A DNA stretch of 64,000 bases from Ryuthela nishihirai (GCA_038380435.1 JAWZYU010000028.1:28070201-28134200), one strand, 5' to 3'; positions 11,733 to 21,303 are shown, counted from the stretch's first letter. The notes: generated by a model not told the origin, from the sequence alone. Numbers and translations are program-made.

Positions 11733-11763
11733 CTGGTAGGGCCTTCTCCTCTAGGTGGTGTTG
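11733..11763 (-). repeat. Right terminal inverted repeat of the P-like element
   Basis: It is the inverse of 4655-4685. A TGACGTCA palindrome lies inside it at about 11707-11714, mirroring the left end, and may be a protein-binding site. Confidence 0.93.
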
Positions 11764-11770
11764 GCCTGGC

Positions 11771-11796
11771 GCGCTACCGATTGAGCCCCCCCCCCC
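11771..11796 (-). repeat. Head remainder of the interrupted SINE-A
   Basis: The sequence gcgctaccgattgagcc and a C run complete the tRNA-like head of the copy at 4272-4654. Confidence 0.85.
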
Positions 11797-12062
11797 AGAA
11801 AAGGTTGGGAGAAATTCCACTGGACAGCTGTTAAAAGACAGATGGTGGCTTTCTGTCAAGGTTATCTAGCGTGATTTTTAACGTACATAGGAGAGACATG
11901 CCCATCCGACAGACGACGGCCTTCCAAGCCCATCAGTGTCCCCTAATGAGAGTAGGGCTGGAAGATTTGCGGAGTTGATCTCAATGTTTGCGTAGGTAGC
12001 ACTCGAACCTGGAAACTGAAGATAACGAGCCTGGCGCGCTATCGACTGAGACACCCCGCCCC
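11797..12062 (-). repeat. SINE-A copy, old and diverged, tail missing
   Basis: It matches the family from the agaaaaggttggga segment to the head (gcgcgctatcgactgag), with many substitutions and small deletions. Confidence 0.8.
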
Positions 12063-12139
12063 GAAATTCTGGGGAGACAAATCCTTAAGTTACGATAAGA
12101 GGAAGCTATGCTATATTTGAAATAACTTTCATGACAAAT

Positions 12140-12700
12140 TACTAGGTAATTAGTTACTATAGTATTAAGTAACTACGTAATTAATTACTAGGTAATTAGT
12201 TACTATAGTATTAAGTTGGGTTGGGTTGTTTTACCTCTGAGCGGCACTTTTTTGCACACCATGGGCTAAATGGCCAGGTCACATGGACCTCGAAGGCTCA
12301 GAGAAAGTTGGGGGAGGGGACCCACTGGAACAGCTGTTGGGAGACAGATGGTAACCTCTCGTCAAGGCCATCCAGCGTGTTCTTTAACGTGCACAGGGTA
12401 TGGCTCTCCCGAACACGGGCCACGGCTTAACGTCCCATCCGACGGACGGCGGCCTTTCCAAGCCCATCGGTGTCCCCTACTGACCGTGGGCAGGGCGGGG
12501 AATTTTGCGGAGATAAATCTCAACGCTGACCCAGCTGGGACTCCAACCTGGGAACTACAGATTACGAGCCTGGCGCGCTACCGACTGAGCCACCCCCGCC
12601 CCCTTATAGTATTAAGTAACTAGGTAATTAATTACTAGGTTTTAAGTTACTAGGTAATTAATTATTAGGTGTTAAGTTACTAGGTAATTAGGCACACTTA
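12140..12700. repeat. AT-rich minisatellite (TAACTAGGTAATTA-like) hosting a SINE-A
   Basis: Units resembling ctaggtaattagttac and agtattaagtaac are repeated on both sides of the SINE-A insertion at 12217-12604. Removing the SINE restores one continuous array of about 170 bases. Confidence 0.75.
12217..12604 (-). repeat. SINE-A reference copy, 388 bp, 13-bp TSD
   Basis: It is flanked by TATAGTATTAAGT at 12204-12216 and 12605-12617, which fixes the family ends. On the sense (minus) strand it starts with a GC-rich leader and A box (TGGCTCAGTCGG, complement at 12581-12592). A 15-base anticodon arm follows whose loop reads CTCGTAA (anticodon CGT, threonine; close also to elongator tRNA-Met). Then come a B box, a body of about 300 bases with no recognised core domain, and the tail GGTAAAACAACCCAACCCA. 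Transcription by RNA polymerase III from the internal boxes is expected. Confidence 0.95.
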
Positions 12701-12725
12701 CCTAATTACCTAGTAATTGGGCAAG

Positions 12726-12806
12726 TGTGAAAAAATTCCGCCATCCGCATCCCGGACTCGAACTTTGGATTTTCTGGTTACGCTTTGAGCTAAGACGGGC
12801 AATTTA
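12726..12806 (-). repeat. tRNA-like segment, single copy
   Basis: On the minus strand there is an A-box-like TTAGCTCAAAGCG and a B-box-like AGTTCGAGTCCGGG at a plausible spacing, but no clean cloverleaf. It is probably the head of another tRNA-derived SINE or a tRNA pseudogene. Confidence 0.4.
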
Positions 12807-13055
12807 CACTTGCTTAAGAAAGGTTGGAGTGGTTGTGCTGTGAAGCTTCATTCACCATGTGATTCTAAGTGTCGGGGCACTCGTGCATTATTTATATCGA
12901 AGAGAACCAAACTTTTATAACCACATTGCAAGTAACATATTTTCAGGTGATGATACTCGAAATGGCGTTGTATTGTCGTAATCTTCAGATGCTCAGCATG
13001 AAAGCTCTGGATGGAAATAACCTCTCCGCTGTAGACCGGTTACCAATTTCATAAG

Positions 13056-13330
13056 GAGGCGGGGGTGTCTCAGTCGGTAGCGCGCCAGGCTCGTAATCTG
13101 AAGTTCCCAGGTTCGGGTCCCAACTGGGTCAGCGTTGAGATTTATGTCCGAAAATTTCCCCGCTCTGCTCACAGTCAGTAGGGGACACCGATGGGCTTGG
13201 AAAGGCCGTCGTCCGTCGGATGGGACATTAAGCCGTGGCCCCATGTGCAGGAGAGCTGTGCACTCTAAGGAACACACTGGATGGCCTTGACAGGAGGCTA
13301 CCATCTGTCTCCCAACAGCTGTTCCAGTGG
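13056..13330 (+). repeat. SINE-A copy cut by a second copy
   Basis: The head and body run to gctgttccagtggg, where a second plus-strand SINE-A begins. The open frame through both copies (on the minus strand) is produced by the repeats. Confidence 0.88.
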
Positions 13331-13695
13331 GGGGGCTCAGTCGGTAGCGCGCCAAGCTCGTAATCTGTAGTTCCCAGGTTCGAGTCCCAGCTGGGTCAGC
13401 GTTGAGATTTATCTCCGCAAAATTCCCCGCCCTGCCCACGGTCAGTAGGGGACACCGATGGGCTTGGTCCGTCAGATGGGATGTAAAGCCGTGGCCCCGT
13501 GTGCGGGAGAGCCATACCCTGTGCACGTTAAAGAACACGCTGGATGGCCTTGACGGGAGGCTACCATCTGTCTCCCAACAGCTGTTCCAGTGGGTGTCCT
13601 CCCCCAACCTTCTCTGAGCCTTCGGGGTCCTTGTGACCTGGCCATTTAGCCCATGGTGTGCAAAAAAGAAAGAGGGTAAGGTAAAACAACCCAAC
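13331..13695 (+). repeat. SINE-A copy in tandem
   Basis: It begins gggggctcagtcggtagcgc directly after the truncated copy and ends ggtaaaacaacccaac. It lacks about 15 bases of the body near 13465 and has a rearranged stretch near 13670. Confidence 0.88.
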
Positions 13696-13703
13696 TCTCT
13701 TTC

Positions 13704-13804
13704 ACTGAGATGTGGCGGACTTTGCGCCATCTATATTTCAGGAGAGGCAACTTTTCCAATTGTTGCTAATGATTTAGATGGCGCAAGGTCCGCCACATCT
13801 CAGT
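13704..13804. mobile_element. 101-bp hairpin element with 30-bp inverted repeats
   Basis: The arms 13704-13733 and 13775-13804 are complementary except for one base (ACTGAGATGTGGCGGAC is the outer part). The 41-base centre recurs inverted at about 14018-14060 with one arm attached. This looks like a very small MITE present twice in opposite orientation. Confidence 0.75.
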
Positions 13805-13832
13805 AAAAGATGATTCTGGAAGATTTTAGCGT

Positions 13833-13899
13833 CTGCCTCGTGGTTTAACGGTAGAACGCTCTGGCATATATCTAGAGGGTTCGATTCGCGCCGTGGCAG
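13833..13899 (+). repeat. tRNA-like element between two hairpin copies
   Basis: It has acceptor-like ends (ctgcc / ggcag), an A-box-like gtggtttaacggtag and a B-box-like gggttcgattcg, but the T stem does not pair properly and the total is only 67 bases. A 22-base direct repeat (ttctggaagattttagcgtc plus tg) lies at its 5' edge and again at about 14115-14136. It is most likely a tRNA-derived SINE head, not a working tRNA. Confidence 0.5.
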
Positions 13900-14009
13900 T
13901 GATAAGTTTTTTCACATGTTTGTAATTGTTGAAATCTGTTTCTACAGGTAATCTGTGTATTTATTATGGATGGATTTTTAATAATAAACGCTTAAGCGTG
14001 ATTGGCCTC

Positions 14010-14090
14010 TTCATTAACATCTAAATCATTAGCAACAATTGGAAAAGCTGCCTCTCCTGAAGTATAGATGTCGCAAGGTCCACCACATAT
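14010..14090 (-). mobile_element. Second copy of the hairpin element, inverted and diverged
   Basis: The complement repeats 13711-13785 (TTTTCCAATTGTTGCTAATG centre; GTGGxGGAC arm) with several substitutions, giving a larger inverted repeat around the tRNA-like element. Confidence 0.65.
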
Positions 14091-14137
14091 TTGCGAAAGA
14101 TTTATTGGTCTTATTCTGGAAGATTTTAGCGTCTGAA

Positions 14138-14814
14138 CCTCTGAAACAAAGGGAAAAATTACACTGCAAAGGAACGCAAGCCTCTGATCTTTTTCCAGAT
14201 CAATCGAGTTGCTTGACCTCCTATTTATTTCTAGATCCGGGCCTATGTTCATAGAATTTCGTAATAATATACTCATCGCATATCCTTTAATAGATCATAT
14301 CTGAATATGAGACTTATGGAAAGCTCTGCAATGTTGTAGATCAGAGCTTTCCGAAGCTTTTTTTTTTATATAATCCTGTGCTCGCATTGAAATTAGTTTT
14401 AAATCTCAAAAACTTCTGGTTGGTGAAAAGAAAATGAGAAAGATGGAAAGTTTAAAACTTTAGAAAGAAAAATCAATGCACCACCAAATCGAAATTTCGC
14501 AACGCCGCAAGGTGTAACACTCACTTTGGAAAGCACTGCTTAAGAAATATAGACTATATTTTAAACAAAGATCATTTAAAAAACAAACATAAAAATTCAA
14601 TATTCATATTTTTCATTAAAAAAATTAATATTTAAAGTAACGAACATTAAATTTGGAACTCCTCCTGCATTTTTCTCCTAGCAACAACATTTAACTGCAT
14701 TTTGCGCTGTTTTGTATAAGCAGAACGCGCAATTTATTAGACACACCGTATCTATCCGAAAACCTGCCCTACTCAGTCAGAATAAGCAGCCAGGCGAAAT
14801 CACTTGTCTGACTA
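14138..14814. other. Non-coding stretch
   Basis: Unique AT-rich DNA. I see no gene, RNA or repeat that I can support; the short open frames are not conserved-looking. Confidence 0.4.
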
Positions 14815-15162
14815 TGGGGGCTTATCAGTCGGTAGCACTTCAGGCTTGCAATATACAGTTCCTAGGTTCGAGTTCCTGTTTCCAGTTCAATCTCCACAAA
14901 ACTCCACCCTGTCTGTAGGGAACACTGATGGCTTAAAAAGGTGTCGGATAGAACGTTAAGACTGGGCCCGTATGCAGGAGGGCCTGTGTACGTTAAACAA
15001 CATTGATGTTAATCTCCCATAAGACCATCCACTGTCTCCCAACAGTTGTTCCAGTGGATCCCCTGCTCTCTTTCTCTGAGACTACTGGATTTTTCTGACC
15101 TGGCCATTTAGACCATTGTTTAACAAAAAAAAAAAAATGTTACTCAGAGGTAAAACAACTCA
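14815..15162 (+). repeat. SINE-A copy, very old
   Basis: The family order is preserved (tcagtcggtagca head, actgtctcccaacagttgttccag body, ggtaaaacaactcaa tail) but divergence is high. Confidence 0.8.
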
Positions 15163-15408
15163 ATTTTTGTGAGCTATAAAATGGTTAGACACCAACCCGA
15201 TCTGCAGCGTACCTGTAAGACCATCCACTGTCTCCCAATAGTTGTTCCAGTTGATCCCTCCTCCAGCTTTCTCTGAGACTACTGAATTTTTCTGACCTGG
15301 CCATTTAGACCATTGTTTGCAAAAAAAAATGCTACTCAGAGGTAAAACAACTCAATTTTTGTGAGCTATAAAATGGTTAGACACCAACCTGATCTGCAGC
15401 GTACCTGT
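15020..15408 (+). repeat. Tandem duplication of 195 bp
   Basis: Units 15020-15214 and 15215-15408 both run from taagaccatccactgtctcc through the SINE-A tail and 50 bases of unique flank (ggttagacaccaacc, gatctgcagcgtacctgt). The duplication is therefore of genomic DNA after the SINE inserted. Confidence 0.88.
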
Positions 15409-16752
15409 GATTGTTATAATGGGTAAACAGGACGATTGAGCGAGTTCTGAATGGCAGATAGTCAGTGCAAAGAAAATGGGATGTTCCATATCTTCAAAGC
15501 AGAAAGTCTGTGATTTCAGTGTGTGGCCTATGCAGATATGTACTACGACTACATCAAAACCTACAGTCCGTAATTGGATTCGAGGTAAGCAGCACCTCTC
15601 CCGTAACATAACGTCACAACGGAAGGTTACAGTGCAATGATAATGGCATTCAACGATAAGGCAGGTATGAAGGTTTATGCAAAGACCGACGTACAATGGC
15701 ACCACTAGGCTATAGCAGCCGATGCATATCTCGAATAACCTTGTTAAAAGCACGTCACTGAGCTATGAGGCTCTCGTGTGTGAAGGAATATCACCAAAGG
15801 ACTGTGGAAGACTGGAAACGGGTAGCTCGGTTTGACAAATCGAGGATCCAACTACAACACACCAACAGGTTGTGTTGTTGGATTGTTTAACCTCTGAGCG
15901 GCATTTTTTTGCACACCATGGGCTAAATGGCCAGGTCACATGGATCCCGTAGGCTCAGAGAAGGTTGGGGGTTTGGGTTGTTTTACCTCTGAGCCTCTGA
16001 CCAATGGTCTAATTGGCCAGGCACTTTTTGGCACACCATGGGCTAAATGGCCAGGTCACATGGACCCCGAAGGCACAGAGAAGGTTGGGGGGAGGGGACC
16101 CACTGTAACAGCTGTTGGGAGACAGATGGTAGACTCCCGTCAAGGCCATCCAGCGTGTTCTTTAACGTGCGCAGGGTATGACTCTCCCACACACGGGGCC
16201 ACGGCTTAACGTCCCATCCGACGGACGGCGGCCTTTCCAAGCCCGTCGGTGTCCCCTACTGACCGTGGGCAGGGCGCGGAAATTTTGCGGAGATAAATCT
16301 CAACGCTGACCCAGCTGGGACTCGAACCTGGGAACTACAGATTACGAGCCTGGCGCGCTACCGACTGAGCCACCCCCGACAGGTTGTGCGAGTGATATAT
16401 ACTACATGAGGTGTTGCATGCTGAGCGGTGTTACAGGCCACTAATATTTTGGGATATGTTTACAAGAACCATCATGATCCTATCGAGACCACCATCGTCT
16501 CACAAAGATTTGAAAGGAGTTCAACTCTCTTTGGCGAAGGACTGGTTGAAGGAGTATTTCAGCAAGTTCACAACCCTAGAATGGCTCTCATTCTCCATAT
16601 TTAAACAATATTGAGCATCTGTGGGAAGAAGTGGAGGATTGAATTCGAGCCCAAAATCACTCTCTGCACTATACCAGACTTCGGAAATGTTCAGGTGGGA
16701 TTGCCGCCCATGATTACAGGACAGCGTCTGTAGAGTCCATTCCCGACATGTT
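15409..16752 (+). pseudogene. Tc1-like transposase fossil, split by a composite SINE-A
   Basis: Translated pieces in shifting frames resemble Tc1-family transposase: an N-terminal part (KPTVRNWIRG, near 15560-15600), and after the SINE a C-terminal part with a D/E-region relic (NIEHLWEEVED, near 16605-16645) followed by NHSLCTIPDFGNV. Stops and frameshifts are numerous. A composite SINE-A interrupts it at 15875-16378 with a 10-bp TSD. Confidence 0.6.
15875..16378 (-). repeat. Composite SINE-A (partial plus full copy), 10-bp TSD
   Basis: It is flanked by ACAGGTTGTG at 15865-15874 and 16379-16388. A tail-proximal fragment (15875-15974) precedes a full copy (15975-16378) that carries an extra segment near 16000-16030. 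One TSD surrounds both, so they moved together or arose by internal duplication. Confidence 0.85.
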
Positions 16753-17139
16753 GGGGGCGGGGGTGGCTCAGTCGGTAGCGCGCCAGGCTCGTAATCTGTA
16801 GTTCCCAGGTTCGAGTCCCAGCTGGATCAGCGTTGAGATTTATCCCCGCAAAAATTCCCCGCCCTGCCCACGGTCAGTAGGGGACACCGATGGGCTTGGA
16901 AAGGCCGCCGTCCGTCGGATGGGACGTTAATCCGTGGCCCCGTGTGCGGGAGAGCCATTCCCTGTGCACGTTAAAGAACACACTGGATGGCCTTGACGGG
17001 AGGCTACCATCTGTCTCCCAACAGCTGTTCCAGTGGGTCCCCTCCCCCAACCTTCTCTGAGCCTTCGGGGTCCATGTGACCTGGCCATTTCGCCCATGGT
17101 GTGCAAAAAAGTGCCGCTCAGAGGTAAAACAACCCAACC
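16753..17139 (+). repeat. SINE-A copy, full length, young
   Basis: It starts gggggcgggggtggctcagtc and ends gaggtaaaacaacccaaccc, with few differences from the family majority. Confidence 0.92.
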
Positions 17140-17216
17140 CTTCAACGGTCTATTGAAGTGGACGCCACTCCAGGTGCAAGTTTTTATCACGGCGATAGGT
17201 GGATCAACGCGCAATT

Positions 17217-17264
17217 ACGGTTGGGTTGTTTTACCTCTAAGAAGCACTTTATTTGCATAAATAA
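17217..17264 (-). repeat. SINE-A tail fragment
   Basis: Only ggttgggttgttttacctct and a diverged gcac run are present, joined to the SINE-B tail that follows. Confidence 0.7.
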
Positions 17265-17507
17265 AAAAATAAATAAATACCCCCTCAAGCAGCTGCTTGC
17301 CACAGAGGTCTGACAGGAGCCTGTCAGTTTATATGCCACAGAGGTCTGACAGGAGCCTGTCAGTTTATATGCCACAGTAGAAGGTCTGAGAGAATGGCAG
17401 GACCTCAGCAGAAAAACCACACATACATCCATGCCTTACCCGGGGCTCGAACCCAGGTCCCTTAGATTTGCAGCCAAGCGCGCTAACCACTCGGCCATGG
17501 GACGGCT
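17265..17507 (-). repeat. SINE-B copy with internal tandem duplication
   Basis: On the minus strand the tRNA-like head has the type II A box TGGCCGAGTGGTTAGCGCG and B box GGGTTCGAGCCCC. The body and (TATT)n tail follow. A 35-base block (gaggtctgacaggagcctg with flanks) is present twice in tandem at about 17306-17372, unlike other copies. Confidence 0.9.
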
Positions 17508-17726
17508 GAACGGGAATTAAAAAAGTTTGTTTTATTGGTTATTCTCTTTCAATCACGATGTCTTTGAAATGGGTTAGTAAAGGAAAATAAATTAATAATT
17601 TGGGAGATGATTGAAATTTGTAAGGAATTTCTTACCTCTGATTCGTGTGGTTTTTAAATGGTCTAATATAACATGAAAATATGGAGAGTAATGAAATGAG
17701 ACAAGGCAGAAATAAGAATTTAACGT

Positions 17727-18008
17727 AACCCACTGGCACAGCTGTTAGGAGACAGGTGGTAGCCTACTGTCAAGGCCATTCAGAGTGTTCCTTAACGTGC
17801 ACAGGGTATGGCTCTTTCGTACATGGAGCCACGGCTTAACGTCTCATCCGACGGACGGAGACCTTTCCAAGCCCTTCGGTATCCCCCACTGACCTGGGCA
17901 AGGCGGAGAGTTTTGCGGAGATAAATATCAACGCTGACCCAGCTGGGACTCGAACCTGGGAACTACAGATTACGAGCCTGGCGCGCTACCGACTGAGCCA
18001 CAACCGCT
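17727..18008 (-). repeat. SINE-A copy lacking its tail
   Basis: It runs from acccactggcacagctg to the head (ctaccgactgagccac) and is moderately diverged. Confidence 0.85.
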
Positions 18009-18428
18009 TCTACGCAAACGTCTAAAATGAATTTTAGTGAGAGATTAGATATAACTTTTCAGGAAAATTCTTACGACTAGCAACATTAGTGTTAAACGAT
18101 TCATCTTCCAGAACTCTTTAATTGTTACGCCAAAACGAATATCTGAAACTTTTCTAAGATTTTTTGTTTCCTGTGATACTTTGCTCCAAAAGTGTTTCCC
18201 AAATGTAGGATGCTTTGTCTTGAGCTTTCCGTTAACATGAGAGTGTCCTAATATCTTTGATAATGAAAAACAAATTTTTATAAATGTAACAAACAAGTTA
18301 TTCCCTATTCAAAACAAAGTGTCAAAATATGTTTAAATCTAAAAAAAAAATTGTTTTTACGTGTTATTGAATACGGAATATTATAAATTAAATTACATTT
18401 TTGTGGAATTTGGCTTCAAAACTGTACA
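18009..18428. other. Non-coding stretch
   Basis: AT-rich; I recognise no gene or repeat. Confidence 0.4.
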
Positions 18429-18578
18429 TAAAAAAATAAATACCCCCTCAAGCAGCTGCTTGCCACAGAGGTCTGACAGGAGCCTGTCAGTCTATATGCC
18501 ATAGTAGAAGGTCTGAGAGGATGGCAGGCCTCAGCAGAATAAACGACACATACATCCATGCCTTACCCGGGGTTCGAA
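18429..18578 (-). repeat. SINE-B copy, head truncated
   Basis: The tail and body complement are complete up to cttacccggggttcgaa, where the element stops inside the B box. Confidence 0.88.
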
Positions 18579-18607
18579 GTACTATTTATTAAACTCCCAC
18601 ATCCGTT

Positions 18608-18990
18608 GGGGCGGGGGTGGCTCAGTCGGTAGCGCGCCAGGCTCGTAATCTGTAGTTCCCAGGTTCGAGTCCCAGCTGGGTCAGCTTTGCGATTTATCTC
18701 CGCAAAATTCCGCGCCCTGCCCACGGTCAGTAGGGGACACCGATGGGCTTGGAAAGGCCGCCGTCCGTCGGATGGGACGTTAAGCCGTGGCCCCGTGTGC
18801 GGGAGAGACATACCCTGTGCACGTTAAAGAACACGCTGGATGGTCTCGATTGGTGGATACCATCTGTCTCCCAACAGCTGATCCAGTGGGTCCCCTCCCC
18901 CAACCTTCTCTGAGCCTTCGGGGTCCATGTGACCTGGCCATTTAGCCCATGGTGTGCAAAAAAGTGCCGCTCAGAGGTAAAACAACCCAA
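18608..18990 (+). repeat. SINE-A copy, variant subfamily, 12-bp TSD
   Basis: It is flanked by CCCACATCCGTT at 18596-18607 and 18991-19002. It carries a distinctive block (ctcgattggtggataccatc) in place of the usual ttgacgggaggctaccatc, shared only with the copy at 23741-24100. Confidence 0.94.
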
Positions 18991-19092
18991 CCCACATCCG
19001 TTTCGATTACTTTTTTTCCTTCATGGTTCTAAAAGTAAAAAAAAAACTGATTTTGAAGAAATTTGTCATGGAAATTATTTTATTTAAGAGGT

Positions 19093-19098
19093 TTTATT
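19093..19098 (-). terminator. Candidate poly(A) signal of the LRR gene
   Basis: AATAAA on the minus strand, about 205 bases after the stop codon of the LRR gene. It is the first exact hexamer I see in that region. Confidence 0.4.
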
Positions 19099-19303
19099 TT
19101 TACAGAAGTTAAATTTCGCATAAGTCAGCACTGCAGTTTCTTGTGCCTAGGGGCGAGTGAAGTGTAAATCGGCCCATGATTCTAGATTAAGCATGTTAAA
19201 AAAATGTACACTTTCAGAGTGCTTCGCCATTAATGGGTATACATTAATCACTAAAATTTATAAAATATATGAATGCTATGGAAAAAGTAGAAAATCCCTC
19301 GTT

Positions 19304-20602
19304 TTAATGAATTACATACGACATCTCATTATTTATTGCACTGAACTCAATGTCGAAGTTGCCCTGAGAAGCAAATCTTTCCAATTCTCGTAAAATTTCC
19401 TGAAAATGGATTTTTCCGTATTTAAATTTGCGTAAGTTCTTTAAGGAAAGGATTACCGACTTCAGCAATTCTTCAGAGATATTCGAGTTTGCCAACACTA
19501 ATTCACGTAGCTCGGGGAATTTATGTTCCATTAGCGCTGGAGCTAAGAATTCATCGATGCAGAAAGTGATCCATCCTATTGTCAATTTCTTTACAGCCCG
19601 AGTATTTCTGAGAATTTCAGATAAAAATATTTTACCCGCTCCTTGATGATCGCCGATAGCACTGAACGTAAATGATTCCAAATTCTGTAATGCAGAACAG
19701 CCGCCAGAACTTTGATTAAGAAACTGTTGGAATACACTTCTTATATTTTCGTGTTCTAGGACTTTAAAATGCTGCAAGAGCAAATTTCGAAGGTTCGGAC
19801 ATTTAGACAGAATTGTAATAAGTGATTGTACATCAACGTCTTCACCTAATCCCTGAAATCGTAAACTCTTAAGTTGGCTTCCTCTCTCAGTTAGAAAAGT
19901 TAACAATCCGTCAGGAACACGAGGAAAATAACCAACTTCTCTAATTATGACTTCTGCGACAGAGGCACAATTGCAAAAAGATGTAAAAGCTTCTGTTGGG
20001 ATTTCAATAGGAAAGCTCAGTACTAGCAGTTTGGGGCACATTGATAAAATCAAATCTAAATTTTCAACGTTATCGCCTTTGCAAAGCGTTAGTTCTTCCA
20101 GATTCGTTGTAAATTTTGATGTCCCATTCACAAGGGGAAGTTCTCGATTATGCAACATAAAAAGTGCACGAGGAATGCAATTGGAAGAATGATGTTGGGA
20201 ATTGGTAAGTATTCTCTCTCGAAACACTCTTAATGATGGTAAATGCTGCAATGCACACAGCAAACCAATATTCGTTACGTTGGTTGCCTTAATGATTAAC
20301 TCTTGAAGCTGAGGCCTTTCTGAACATACCAAAGGATTATGACAATGAATAGGAGGTTTGATGTCATCCTCCACTGTGTTGAAATTGCCGCAGAGGGCCA
20401 GCATTCCTCTGTCCGTTATAGCTGTATAACTAAGATTAAGGTATTCAATGTGAGGACAAAATTTCCATATAGTAAATAGTATGTCGTCAGTGCACATGGT
20501 CCTCTTCAAATTCAATGACACAACGTTGGTTAGAGAAGTAAAAAACGACATCGAGGCATCGCACTTCCTGATTTGATATCGATAATAGACATCAGTCAAA
20601 TT
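19304..20602 (-). CDS. Leucine-rich-repeat protein, exon 3 (last)
   Basis: A 1299-base terminal exon begins at AAT TTG directly after a strong acceptor (pyrimidine run then CAG, 20605-20603) and ends at TAA 19304-19306. It encodes 432 residues of irregular leucine-rich repeats, for example VVSLNLKRTMCTDD, HIEYLNLSYTAITDRGM, PQLQELIIKATNVTNIGL, PNLRNLLLQHF and PELRELVLANSNISEELL. Such LRR arrays usually serve as protein-binding surfaces, as in F-box/LRR or ZYG11/ZER1-like substrate adaptors. There is no membrane segment and there are no internal stops. It joins exon 2 (37284-37052) in phase 0. Substrate and partner are unknown. Confidence 0.85.
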   Translation of the reverse strand, partial: NLTDVYYRYQIRKCDASMSFFTSLTNVVSLNLKRTMCTDDILFTIWKFCPHIEYLNLSYTAITDRGMLALCGNFNTVEDDIKPPIHCHNPLVCSERPQLQELIIKATNVTNIGLLCALQHLPSLRVFRERILTNSQHHSSNCIPRALFMLHNRELPLVNGTSKFTTNLEELTLCKGDNVENLDLILSMCPKLLVLSFPIEIPTEAFTSFCNCASVAEVIIREVGYFPRVPDGLLTFLTERGSQLKSLRFQGLGEDVDVQSLITILSKCPNLRNLLLQHFKVLEHENIRSVFQQFLNQSSGGCSALQNLESFTFSAIGDHQGAGKIFLSEILRNTRAVKKLTIGWITFCIDEFLAPALMEHKFPELRELVLANSNISEELLKSVILSLKNLRKFKYGKIHFQEILRELERFASQGNFDIEFSAINNEMSYVIH

Positions 20603-20867
20603 CTGGAATGTAAAAAATGAAGTATTAGGTAATTTATAAAGACCATTGTTTACAGAAAATTTTCACTAGGATGAAAAAGGTAATAAATAATTTGTACATT
20701 TCTGACTGCATTAAGAGTCTTTTTTTTTTAGTCTACAAGCTTCATCCATTGATAAACTGGTCAGTACTCTGTTGACAGTGTCAAATTTATAGCTTTAAAT
20801 AAGAAGTTCACATGAAAAACATCAATTCGGGAACATGTGAAAATGGTTTCGTGACTTTTTAGAAAAT

Positions 20868-21303
20868 TATTTTTCCTCTGGGCGACACATTTTTGCACAA
20901 AATGGATTAAATGTCCAAGTCACAAGGACCTTGAAGGTTGGGAGAGGGAACTAACTGTAACAGCTATTGGGATACAGAGATTAGCCTTCCGTCAAGTCCA
21001 TCCAGTGTGTTCTTTAGCGTCCATAGGGTATGGCTCTGCCACACACGTGGCCACGGCTTAAATCCCGTCAAGACCATCCAGATATTCTTTAGAGTGCATA
21101 GGGTATGGCTCCAACACACAGGGCCACGGTTTAAGGCCCCATCCGACGGACGGTGGCCTTTCAAAGCCCATCAGTGTCCCTACGGACAGTTGGCAGGGCG
21201 GGGAGTTTTGTAAACATAAATTCCAAAGCTGACCTAACTGTGACTCGAACCTGGAAACTGCAGATTACGAGTATGGTGCTCTACCGACTGTCACCCGCGC
21301 CCC
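20868..21303 (-). repeat. SINE-A copy, old, with internal duplication
   Basis: A diverged full-length copy in which the segment ccgtcaagtccatccag...ggccacggctta is duplicated (about 20990-21060 and 21065-21135). It lies in the intron just upstream of LRR exon 3. Confidence 0.82.

Larger units (their letters stand above)
4655..11763 (-). mobile_element. P-element-superfamily-like DNA transposon, 7.1 kb, decayed
   Basis: The ends are 31-bp inverted repeats (4655-4685 and 11733-11763) with two mismatches, starting CAACACCACCTAGAGG. The 7-bp direct repeat GCCTGGC flanks them (4648-4654 and 11764-11770); one copy of it occurs at this place in uninterrupted SINE-A, so the empty site is known. A first exon coding a THAP zinc finger lies 180 bases inside the right end on the minus strand. 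P elements have 31-bp inverted repeats, 7-8 bp TSDs and an N-terminal THAP domain. The rest of the interior is AT-rich with no long reading frame, so the copy is non-autonomous. A THAP-bearing non-P family cannot be fully excluded: Kolobok is unlikely because it uses TTAA. Confidence 0.8.

Noticed and set aside
12538..12592. Functional tRNA-Thr(CGT) genes at each SINE-A head
   Set aside because: The acceptor and T stems do not pair fully, and the sequence runs on into a fixed 300-base body with a retroposon tail and TSDs.
12993..13730. 245-codon minus-strand frame
   Set aside because: It is generated by two tandem SINE-A copies read in antisense; no domain outside the repeat.
19157..19393. 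Plus-strand frame at the end of the LRR gene
   Set aside because: It overlaps the LRR stop codon and 3' UTR in antisense with no recognisable content.
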